14,100 nt of DNA, taken from NCBI GenBank assembly GCA_001430745.1, contig KQ482028.1:131677-145776 (forward strand), read 5' to 3'. Shown in pieces: positions 1 to 8,900 of the stretch. How positions within the stretch are numbered: position 1 is the first letter of the stretch; each line of letters begins with the position of its first letter. The stretch comes from Auxenochlorella pyrenoidosa (lineage: Eukaryota; Chlorophyta; Trebouxiophyceae; Chlorellales; Chlorellaceae). Both the position numbers and the translations under genes were made by a program. The notes below the pieces were generated by a model, which ran no database searches, had not been told where the DNA came from, and worked only from the letters and a program-made list of their open reading frames with translations.

Positions 1-3000
1 GCCTCGGCCTGCGCCCGCTGCTGCACCACCTCCCTCACCTCCTCCAGCTGCCCCCGCAGGGCGTCCACCTCAGCCTGCGCCGCCTCTGCCTGCGTCTCCT
101 TGGCCCGCTGGATCTCCTGCTCGGCAGCTGCCAGCTGCCCCTGGTACTGCTGGGCCAGCCGGCGCATGTCGGCCTGGTGCTGCGCCTCCTTGGCCTGCGG
201 GAGGCCCAGGGGTAGGGTGGGTGAGGGTGGGTGGGTGGGTGGGAGGGGGGGCAAGGGGAGGATGAGATGAGCTGCGCTAGGGCAGCAGCCACACCCTGTA
301 CCGCTGGAGCTGGTGGTGCAAGACGGGATCCGCCCCGCCGGCACGCACAGGCGTGCCGCGCTGCCCGCGGCCAGCGCATGCCGCGGCCCCACGCAATGCA
401 CCGACAAGCAGCTGCTGCCCAGGGGGTCGAGAGGTGGGTGTAGGTGGGTGGGGTGGGGGGCAGGGGGTTGTCCATGCCTGCTGTGCACGGCGTGCGCACC
501 TTGTGGGAGGCGCGCAGGGCGGACAGCACCGCCATGAGCAGCCGCTCCTGGTCGCGGACCACGGCCTGCGCAGCACCCAGGAGGGACTCGGTTGAAGCGT
601 GAGTAGATGTGCCAGGGGCAGGCCTGCCTGGCGGCGACACTCAGCAATGGCAGCGCGCTGCCGGGGCTGGGCTGCCCGCCCTGCACTGCCGGGGCCGGCC
701 CTGCCCCGCCCGACCCTGCCAGCAGGCGTGCTGAGCCCGAGGGGCCGCAGCCCACAACGAGGACACCTCAAAGTCAACAGTCAAAGGAGCCAGCACCCAC
801 CTGCACGGCCTGCAGGTCGCGGAACAGCCGCTGCTCCCCGGGCGCCGCAAAATCGGCCTCGCTGGCGGCCAGGGAGGGCAGGCCCGCGGCGCGGCGCTGC
901 AGCGCCTTGACGCGCGAAGTCAGCTCCGCCCTCAGCTCCTCCTCGCTCATGCCGGGCACGCCTGCAGGGATGGGGAGACACAAAGGTTTGCCAGCGCGTA
1001 GCAGTCGAGAGCGAAGCAAGCAGGCGGCTCCTCCTCGCTCATGCCGGGCACGCCTGCAGGAATGGGGTGCATATGGGGATGCATACGATATGCACAGGTT
1101 CGGCAGCGAATGGAGCACATGAGAAAGTGGCAAGAGGGCGGCTCATCCTTGCTCATGCCGGGCACGCCTGCAGGCAGGTTTGGGACCGGGATGAAGCGAT
1201 CCGCATGAGTGAAGGACCGCCAAGGAAGCAGCATGCAAGACACAGGCCGTCGGCCGCCGAAGCCTTCACTTTGCTCGAGCTGGCAGGCAGGCAGCCAGGC
1301 AGTGCAGCAGGCGCCCAGTCGCTGCTGTCGGCCGCCCGAGTGTGGGGGGCCGCCCCCCCTGCGCAGCAGGCACCCAGGCACAACTGTTGGCCGCCCCATA
1401 TGTGTGGGTCCAGCCCCCCCGGCGGCGCTTACTCTGCAGGAAGGCTTCGTCGGCGGCAGAGGCAGCTGCCGCGGAGCTGCTGCTGGCGTCGGCCTGCTGC
1501 AGCCGCACCTGCCGGTTCAGCGCCTCCTTGTACTCTGCCTGCGGGGCAGAAAGGGCCGCGGGGCAGGGAGAGCAAATGGTTAATGTTTTAATGGATAGGG
1601 ATGAGGGGTTCAAATCAGTTGAGCGCCGCCTTGTTCTCTGCCTGCGCGGCAGAGAGGGCCGCGAGGCAGCTAGAGCAGCAGAGCAATCGGGGCACCAAGA
1701 GCAGCAGAGCCATGCACTGCGGGGCAATGAGCAGCGGGGCAGCGAGGGCAGCGGGGCAGCAAACAAGGTGCTGTCGGCGCCCTGGGGAGTGCAGGGCAGC
1801 GAGGGCAGGGCCGGTGGCGCGCCGGGGAACACAAGGGGAGGGCGGGCAGCGGTGCTGGTTGCTGCCTGGGAAGCAGTGGGCTCCCTCCCATGATGTTTGC
1901 CAGAAAGCGTGCTGCTGCTACGGCCGCAGCGCACGCCACACGGCTGCCCTGCTCCCGGCGCTGCCTGACCCGCCGCCAGCCAGGCGTTTTCCGTCCTGTC
2001 CGCACCCAGCGGCGGCAAGCCAGGGCCTGCTGCCCAGGTCTCTGGCCAGGCACTCGGGTCCGCCCCCACCCGTCGGTGCCCCGCCAGGGCCGGCAGCTGC
2101 AAGCCAAACACTCTGACCCATCCCCACCCAGCGGTACGTTGTCAGGGCCTGCAGCGGCGGCCCACCTGCAGGGAGGCCAGCGCCGCCTTCAGGTCCCGGT
2201 TCTCCTTGCCCAGCTCTGCCTGCTTGGCCTCATAGGCCGCCACAACGGCCTTGAGTCCCTCGTCGCTGCGGGCGGCCGCGGCGGCGCGCGCGCCGCCGCC
2301 CCCCGCCGCCAGCTGCTGCGTCAGCTTGCCGGCCATCTCCAGCACCGCCCTGTCGTTCTTGCGCTTGTCGGAGAGGTAGTGGGACAGGCTGCGTGGGGTG
2401 GAGCATGGGCAGGCAGGGCTGGGTGGGGCGGTGACGGGGCAGGGGCTGGCAGGGGCAGTTGGGGCGGTGACGGGGCAGAGGCAGGCAGGGGCCGAGCAAA
2501 GCTGCAACGACCGGCGCTGTCGCCGTGCTCTCAAGGGCTCTATGTGGCTGCCTGCCTGAATTTGTTGCGGCCCGCCTTGCCTGATCCTCACACTCAGCAG
2601 CTGCCGCAAACAGGTGTGGGTGTGTCCACGTATGTCCCGCAGCGATGCAAACCTCCACCGCCTGTCCCTCGATGCCACCCCGCTCCGTCCCTCCAGCCTC
2701 CCACCGCTCCTGCAGCCCCCCCACCCCACCCCACCCCCCCCTTCCTCCAGCCACCCACCGCTCCTGCAGCCGCTCAAACTCCTTCTCCTTGCGCTTCATC
2801 TCGTGCTGCAGCTGCACGATGCGCCGCTCGCAGCCGGTGACCTGCGCGCAGTCAAGGGCACAGCACGGGCGCGCAAGGCAGAGCCTTTCCAGACGACTGC
2901 TTTGCAAGCAGAGCGGCGACCATGGTGCCGCAGCTTCCTGACGCCACGCGTGTGGGCGGCACAGGAGAAAGCACTGCACACGCGCCGGCGCCCGCATATG

Positions 3001-4524
3001 CCAACCGGCCCCGCGCACAGAGTGCTGCCGCCCACGCCGCACCACACGATGCCGCAGCCCCCGGGCCCGCACACCTTCTTCTGCAGCTCATCGGCATCCT
3101 TCTTGGCCGCCTTGAGCTCCTCCTTGTGCTGCTCGGACGCTGCCTTGGCCTTGTTTGTAAGAGCCCCAATCTCCCGCTCCCGCGCCGCCAGCCGCCCCTC
3201 CAGCCGGCCGCGCTCCTTGTCCGCCGCCGTCACGTCCAGCCGCAGGCGGTGCATGTCTGCGGGAAAGGATAAACAAGAAGAAAGAGGACGGAAGAAGGGT
3301 GCATGTCTGCAGGTCGCGAGCGGTGTGAGCAGCCAGGGCAGCGCCGCGCAGGCAGCAGCAGCAGCAGGGCTGGCAAGCAGGCTCCAGGGCAGCCACTGCT
3401 GGGCACAGGCCACGCCGCGATGCTGCACTCCTATGCAGCCTGGCAGCAACGCGCTTCTTCCAGCCAGCAGGGAAGGAGGACACAAACGTCCCTACCCTGC
3501 TTGAGCTGCTCGCGGAAGCGGCAGTCCTTCTGGTGCTGCAGAGCCAGGGAGAGGGTAGCACGGGTCGTGGGCAGACGGCCCACGACAGAGATGCTCCACA
3601 GGCATCCACAGAAAGCTTGGGATCGAGGTTTCCAGCACAAGGCTGCCCTCAACTGCCGCGTGGCCGCCGCGGCTGCCGTCGCGCGTGCCCGCTGCCCTGC
3701 GGCAGCGAGCAAGGCTGCCCTCCCCTGCCAGGGTCTGTGTCGCACGTTCCGTTGCAGTTGGCCAGACTTTTAACCCCAACAACCGAGCAAGCAAGCAGCC
3801 CCCACCTGCAGCAGCAGGCCGTAGATGGTGTTGCAGGTGGATACCACATCCGAGGGCTGCAGGGACAGAAGGTTCAGATCCTGGCAGAAGCCCAGGCCTG
3901 CGGGTGTGGGAAAGTGGAGAAACGTGTGGGAAGGACAGCAGTGTGGGAAGAAGAGCAGGTGAAGGGAACGGTGGATGCGAGACCAAGGGCGGCGCGCTGC
4001 CCTGGGAGGGTGCCGAGTCCGCAGCAGTGCGCGCTAGCCACAGCAGAGGTGAGGCGCGTACCGCGGCCCTGCCAGGCACGCAGACAGCGAATGTGGCCGC
4101 TAACAAAGTGATGCACAGGTCTCCCTCGCAGCACAGGTGCCAATGATCATATATTGAAAATGTCCCTCTTCGCCGCTCTCGGTATGCCCGCCTTGTGAGT
4201 GCCGACCCAGCGACGCACCCGTCAGCGTGTTGCGCAAAAATGCTACGCTGCTGTGCAGCGTCTCCTCAGAGGCATACGTCCCCTCCACCAGCTCGGCAAC
4301 AGCCAGCTCCTGCAGGCAACGCCAAAAGGCAAGTGGAGCTGATGGTGCTGCGCCCCAGGGGCTGGGACGCACACGAGGGGCTGGGACAGCCGGCGTGGTG
4401 CAGCAAGCGACAGCCAGCGGCAGCCAGCTGCGGGCCACGGCTGCGGCCCCGCCGTTTGTAGTATACTGCCTGGGCGTCGAGCGCTCACCGGCACGGCATC
4501 ATTGCGGTCCAGCGCGACGTCCAT
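1..4524 (-). CDS. SSX2IP: SSX2IP/ADIP/Msd1-family microtubule-anchoring coiled-coil protein (3' end beyond window)
   Basis: Eleven exons are seen: 4524-4489, 4309-4219, 3897-3806, 3535-3496, 3256-3075, 2841-2759, 2388-2166, 1538-1433, 961-801, 565-500 and 194-1 (cut by the edge). All introns are GT-AG, phases agree at every junction, and they give 424 codons. The family blocks appear in order: a TLTGLGFCQDL segment (about 40-49), an LLLQHQKDCRFREQ block (70-83) like the 'LQQR..D..FRE' of animal ADIP, a long helix with AAREREI, then HEMKRKEKEFERLQER (160-175) and AYEAKQAEL with KENRDLKAAL (about 226-245). A Ser/Ala linker (267-280) leads into further coiled coil (286-424). Family knowledge: yeast Msd1, animal SSX2IP and plant Msd1 anchor or organise microtubule ends, working with Wdr8/WRAP73. 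Localisation here is inferred. The start at 4524 is the Met whose short first exon joins exon 2 in phase. Family assignment is firm; the C-terminus is unseen. Confidence 0.85.
195..499 (-). other. Intron 10 of the SSX2IP-like gene, with G-tract clusters
   Basis: A 305-bp intron between exons 500-565 and 1-194. Two clusters of GGGTGGG-type tracts (about 214-258 and 431-466) could fold as G-quadruplexes in the plus strand; the transcript carries the C-rich complement. No coding exon is seen. Confidence 0.6.
934..1177 (-). repeat. Triplicated splice acceptor and exon start, intron 8/exon 9 of the SSX2IP-like gene
   Basis: On the minus strand the string CTGCAGGCGTGCCCGGCATG recurs three times. 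The first exon base would fall at 961 (used), 1053 and 1167, so the spacings are 92 and 114 bp. Each copy carries the AG acceptor and codons for VPGMS plus acidic residues. Only the copy at 961 reads on in frame; starting at 1053 runs into the real acceptor in the wrong frame and stops. The upstream copies look like cryptic acceptors or failed exon duplications. Confidence 0.85.
962..1432 (-). other. Intron 8 of the SSX2IP-like gene
   Basis: A 471-bp intron with a strong GTAAGC donor (1432-1427). Its 3' part holds the two extra acceptor copies. The remainder shows no exon with splice and phase support. Confidence 0.7.
1527..1680 (-). repeat. Decayed duplicate of the exon 8 acceptor and exon start
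   Basis: Minus-strand GCAG followed by codons for AEYKEALN begins at 1538. A diverged copy, GCAG with AENKAALN then a stop, begins at 1641, 103 bp upstream in the transcript. The neighbouring CTCTGCC and GGGCCGCG bases are also shared. The stop shows that the upstream copy cannot be a productive exon. Confidence 0.75.
1539..2165 (-). other. Intron 7 of the SSX2IP-like gene
   Basis: A 627-bp intron, the longest in this gene. It contains the decayed exon 8 copy (about 1625-1680), degenerate GGGGCA-rich repeats (about 1690-1770) and an imperfect roughly 57-bp tandem repeat (1998-2160). I see no additional exon: reading through it breaks the frame on both sides. Confidence 0.65.
1998..2160. repeat. 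Imperfect tandem repeat, about 57 bp per unit, three units
   Basis: The motif CACCCAGCGG or CACCCGTCGG, then CAGGGCC, then CACTC recurs at about 1998, 2057 and 2114, with substitutions and small indels. It lies in intron 7 of the SSX2IP-like gene, next to the exon 7 donor. Confidence 0.6.
2389..2758 (-). other. Intron 6 of the SSX2IP-like gene with a 36-bp tandem duplication
   Basis: A 370-bp intron. Near its 3' end GGGGCGGTGACGGGGCAG occurs twice, 36 bp apart (2425-2442 and 2461-2478). Near its 5' end it holds a second copy of the donor region. No exon is evident within it. Confidence 0.65.
2699..2771 (-). repeat. Duplicated donor site of exon 6, in frame
   Basis: Minus-strand CTGCAGGAGCGGTGGG occurs at the exon 6 end (exon ends at 2759) and again 54 bp downstream (exon would end at 2705). 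The first donor reads GTGGGT and the second GTGGGA. Using the second adds 18 stop-free codons ending in another LQER, so both forms could splice to exon 7 in the same phase. Confidence 0.75.
3249..3312 (-). repeat. Duplicated acceptor of exon 5 in intron 4
   Basis: Minus-strand GCAGACATGCACC occurs at the used acceptor (first exon base 3256) and 50 bp upstream (would be 3306). The match is short, about 13 bases. Its arrangement matches the acceptor duplications at exons 8 and 9. Confidence 0.55.
3731..3797 (-). repeat. Dispersed about 55-bp repeat, copy A (inverted)
   Basis: On the minus strand: TTGTTGGGGTTAAAAGTCTG, then CTGCAACGGAACGTGCGAC, then ACAGACCC. It matches the four plus-strand copies at 11371, 11801, 12686 and 14031. 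It lies in intron 4 (3536-3805) of the SSX2IP-like gene, in the sense orientation of that gene. Confidence 0.8.
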
Positions 4525-5013
4525 GACGCCACTGGCACACAGCTCTCTTCCGGGTTATGTGTAAGAGCTGGCAGACGCGGTTTGCTATTCGTGAGCACGA
4601 TCGATGGCCTCCAAGCGCGGCCGGACTGCCGCAGCTGTGCCCTAGAAGCCACGCCACAACCGCGGGCGGCTGAGTGACCACTAACAATGATCCGGGGCAC
4701 AGGACAGCTGAAGCGGCTGCCAGAGGCTGGTGGCCTGCCCCCATGCAGCGACAAAGCAGCGGCATTTCAACTGGCGGAGCGCAGCAGGGTCAGCAGCACT
4801 TTGGAGCGGGCTGCGAGCGGTGGGCCTTGGCTGGAGCTTGCATGCATGCTCATCATCGCGCCTTTCTGTACTAGCTCATTGCTGCCGACTGCACTCCGCC
4901 TCACAACCCTTCTTAGGCTCCTGGCAATTCAGCAGCCTGCGTGCAACACAATCATGCAATTATAGTCGATCGAAGCCCCATTAGTGCCACGCCTCGCCCT
5001 CCCAGCTGCCCCC
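4525..5013. promoter_or_regulatory. Divergent intergenic region between the SSX2IP-like gene and the orphan gene
   Basis: These 489 bp separate two start codons facing away from each other, so both promoters and 5' UTRs should lie here. The right part is less GC-rich. It holds an AATTATAGT stretch near 4959-4967, about 50 bp before the plus-strand ATG, that could act as a TATA-like element. It also has the palindromes GCATGCATGC (4840-4849) and TCGATCGA (4966-4973). No coding exon is convincing here. Promoter function is inferred from gene arrangement. Confidence 0.5.
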
Positions 5014-5881
5014 ATGTCGGCGGTCAACCCCGACACGGTCGCTGCCTCTTCCCAGGCTGCCGGCCTGCCCCCACACCTGCAGCATGCGGTGCATCGGGCG
5101 CTGAGCGACCTGCAGGCCTCTCGCCTGCTCTACCCGCAGCAGTGCGCCGCTGCCGAGGCGGCCATCGGTGACGAGCGGCCAACGGCCGAGCGGTGGGTGC
5201 CTTGGCTGCGATCAAACTGCTCACTGTTTTGTGCATACGTGAATCCTCTCAGCCTGCATGTTCTTTTGCGAAGCAAGCCCACCGCCAGCCCCTCCTGGAC
5301 ACTGTGCAGGCGGGTGCTGGCAGCCCTGGGTGGCTCCTTGGATTATGCCGCCGCTCGTGCAGAGCTGGAGCAGGGCCGACGGGCTGCCAAGCAGCTGCAC
5401 AGGGGCCGGAGCCACCGCACCCCTGGTGGCAGCGGAATCGATAGTGATGCAGGCACCGCGGGCGCCCGCGCATGGTGAGGGACCTTCCTGTGCCCGCAGC
5501 GCTCCGCACTGGACCACACAGCCTTGCCGACCCGTGTCATCCGCTGCCGACAGAGGTGCTCTCTTCTGTGTCCACCCCTTCGCCCTTGGTTTGCAGTGAC
5601 GCTGCAGAGCCTCCAAGTGCAAACACCAGCCTGTTTGACCCCGCGTCAGCACTGTGGAGCAGCTTTGAGGCCTTCTCAGCCGCCGTGGCAGCAAAGGTGG
5701 ACCGCCGCATTGCCGAAGCGCGGCTGCAGCCGCCTCAGCCAGCGCCAGCTGCCCCTGGGCGGGTGCGGAACCATAGGCAGCAGACGCACCAGCATGAGCC
5801 AGACCAGCCAGAGCCGCGCAAGGAGCGGGCTGCGCGGCACCAGGGAGCACACGGCAGCGGCAGGCAGCCGCTTGGTAGTGT

Positions 5882-5926
<45 letters not shown>

Positions 5927-8900
5927 CCCTAAGGCAGGCGGGCCACCTGCCGGGCATGCAGAGCGCAAGCGAGAGAGGGAGCGGTCGCCAGCGGCGTCTG
6001 CGGTTCAGGCCTGCAGGCACGCCACCACCGCTGGCCGCCAGCACCGCCGCCTCGCTGCTGCAGCGGCAGCACCAGCCACAGCGCCTGCTGGCTGCGCAGG
6101 CTCTCCTGCGAGCAAGCGGCAGCGCCCCCACGTGGCCTTTGGCACCCGCTGCGATGCGCCGCGCCCAGCCGCCTCTCGCGGTGCAAAGCCCCTGCAGTTG
6201 GATGCCTCACAAGCGCCGACCCCGCCCGCCCTGCTGCCGGCACTGCCCGGTTCCCCGGGCAGGCCGGCAGCCAGCCAGCCAGGCCCTGCTGCAGCGGCTG
6301 CAGGTGCAGCACCTCGGTCAGACCTGCTGCGCTCGCTGGCGGCAGTCTTTGCAGATGTAGGTGGCACCGCTGCTGCGAGCGCACCAGGCAGCAGTGCGGA
6401 TGGCGGCACCCACGCAGAAGCACAGAAGCCTGCCGGCGGCGCAGGGTGCTCAGTCTGGGCGGGCAGCCACCCTGCTGCTAGTCCCGACCACCTGTACCGC
6501 ATGCTAGGGCACCTTACTGCAGCTCTGCAGGGGCTGGCGCCTCCCACTGCCTCTCCAGCGGGCTCCGGGCCAGCGGGGACTGAAATCACGAACACGCCCC
6601 ATTGTGCTGCTGTGGCACCTGCCTGCGCTCCTGCGGGCCTGCAGGCAGCGTTGGCGCAGCATGGCATCGCGCCCGCTGCTGTCGGGAACGCCAGCAGCTT
6701 GCTGCAGGTGGGGCAATAGCGGGCTGCCGGCAGTGTCGAGCCGGGCGTCTGAATGTCGGCCTGTGTGCCGTGCACTTGGAACCCTGCTCACCTGCTGTCA
6801 TCTCTGGGTGCCCTGCACTTGGCACCCAGCTCTTGACGCTCTGCTCACCTGCTGCCGCCTCTGCAGGCTGTCCTAGACCGTATGGATGTTCTGGCAGCTA
6901 GCATGGCCAGTGGCGGTGGATCTTCCGTACTGTCTGCGCCAGCCTCGCGTGGTTCAGCTTCTGGGCAGGAGCCTGTGCAGGGCCTGCCCAGCAGCAGCAC
7001 GGTGGCACCCGGGGCAGTGGCCGGGGCAGCAGGCTGGCAGCGGGCCGCAGCAGCTGCCGGGCGGGTCGGCGTGCAGTCAGACCCCGGGGCCCCTTCAAGC
7101 CGCTCTGAGACGGCACGGCTCTGCCGCCAGTTCAGCCAGCTGTTGGACAGCAGCGATGCAGAGCTCAGGCAGGTGCGGCGCGAGCTGCAGGCGGCACAAC
7201 GTGCGCAAGCTGCTGCCGTGAAGATCGGGGCAGCTGCCCTGGAGGCTGCCGTGGGTGCCGCCGAGGCGGCTGCAGAGGTGGGGGCAGGGGCGGCCAGCGC
7301 AAGTGCCCGCAGCATCGTGCCAGCAGCGGGCCCAGCGGGCAGCGCCAAGCCGGCAGCAGAGGGGCGTGAGATGCTGCGCCGCCCGGTGCATCCCACGGTG
7401 GCACCAGCAGTGTGCGGAGCAGAACATTCGCTCGATGCACATGTGCACATCCCTGTGCCTCTTGCCCCCCCGGCAGCGCCCTCTGTGCCCCCAACACCAG
7501 CAGAGTGCCGGGAAGCAGCAGAGTGCCCGGCAGCTGAGACAGAGGCAGCGAGTGCGGCCCCAAGTGCCAGCGCGAGCCAGCAAGGCATGCAGGCTGCCCC
7601 AGCTGACGGCCAGCCTGTGAGTGGGCAGGCGCCACATGAGACCATTGCAGTCGGCCCGCCGCTGCTGCCTGCACTCCCCGGCGGATGTGAGGGCTGCGCT
7701 GGGCAGCAGCCGGTGCCCGGCGCAGCAGACGCTGCAGCTGAGCTCGCTGCTGCAGCGGCTGAGCCTGCGCTGCACCCGACAGACACCTGGCAACAAGCAG
7801 CGGCCCAGGACGGCGCTCCAATGACAAGCCAGGCCTGGCCGCCAGCTGTGCAGGATGCGGCAGAGGCGAGCTTTTCTGTAGCCAGCGACGAGCCGCTGCC
7901 AGACTCTCCCAAAAGTGCTGACAGCCCCGGTCTTGCAGGCGACAGCAGCAGCTACTGCAGCAGCTTGGTGGGCCCTGCCAGCGGGCAGAGCAGAAGCGAG
8001 GCCAGCTTGGTCGACGAGCTTTGTAGGCAGGCACCAGCAGAGGACAGTGCGCCAGAGCCAGGTTTGGAGCCAGCAGGGGAAGCGCAGCAAGCGTGGGCGC
8101 AACAGGAGGACAGCCAGGGGCTGCTTGCTGAGCTGGCTACGCTCAGCCTGCTGCCAGCATCAAAGGCAGCGGAATCCGCAGCGGATGCCAGGGCGCCAGC
8201 AGCAGGGGCAGACGGGTCGGCAGCAGATGAGGCAGGGCTGCCAGCAGCAGGCGGACCAGCGGCATGTGACCCTGCGCAGACCAGGGATGTCGACAGCGGA
8301 CGCCACGATGAGCGAGGCGGCAACCCCGCAGAGCCATCTGCAGCCTGGCTGGCAGGCAGCCCGGGGCGGCAGGTCAGCGAGGGTGACCCCTATGCAGCAG
8401 GAGGCGGAGAGCTGGCAGGGGCAGAGCATCTGGCAGTGGAGGCACCGGCAAGCCCTCTGCTGGCCCTGCCTGCACCTCTGGACGAGGCAGCCGCTCCCGG
8501 CGCTGCTGCAAGCCAGGCCCCAGCTCGCGCCTCATACAATCCCTTGCGGGCAGACGAGCAGCGGGCAGCGGCGGCGCGGCGGGCCGAGCTTGCTGCGGGG
8601 TGGCGGCAGCTGCGGGAGCGGGCAGACATGCTGGCACTGTGGCACGAGTATGCTGCAGAGCTGGGCGTGGGCCCTGCTGCAGTAGGGCCTGCTGCCGCTG
8701 GGAATGCCCCTGCAGCAGGAGGAGAGGCAGCGCAGGTACACGGGCGCCCTCACCTGCAGGCACCTAGGTGTGAGGAGCACAGCGCAGTCGCTGCGTCGCC
8801 AGGGGTTGCGGTGCTGGTGCCGCCAGCTGGGCAGCGAACCAACATGCTCTGGCAGCCTGACTGGCAGCCATCCCGGGCTGGCGTCACACAGGCAGCGCGT

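Noticed and set aside
1266..2111. Minus-strand frame of about 281 codons including exon 8
   Set aside because: Only the 1433-1538 part fits the family. The rest is intron, including the decayed exon copy.
1890..2840. Plus-strand frame of about 316 codons
   Set aside because: It runs antisense across introns and exons 7 and 6 of the SSX2IP-like gene, has no splice or start support, and its product is Arg/Pro-rich low complexity.
4984..5013. Upstream GTG start for the orphan gene
   Set aside because: Nuclear genes start at ATG. The ATG at 5014 is the first in this frame.
5475..5499. A 25-nt intron ending at CCCGCAG in the orphan gene
   Set aside because: Too short for normal splicing. The acceptor at 5595-5596 gives a 122-nt intron and the right phase for exon 3.
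6845..8102. Long minus-strand open frames over the orphan gene
   Set aside because: They are antisense shadows of GC-rich, Ala/Gln-coding exon 4. The plus-strand exon joins the other exons in phase and ends next to a TGTAA signal.
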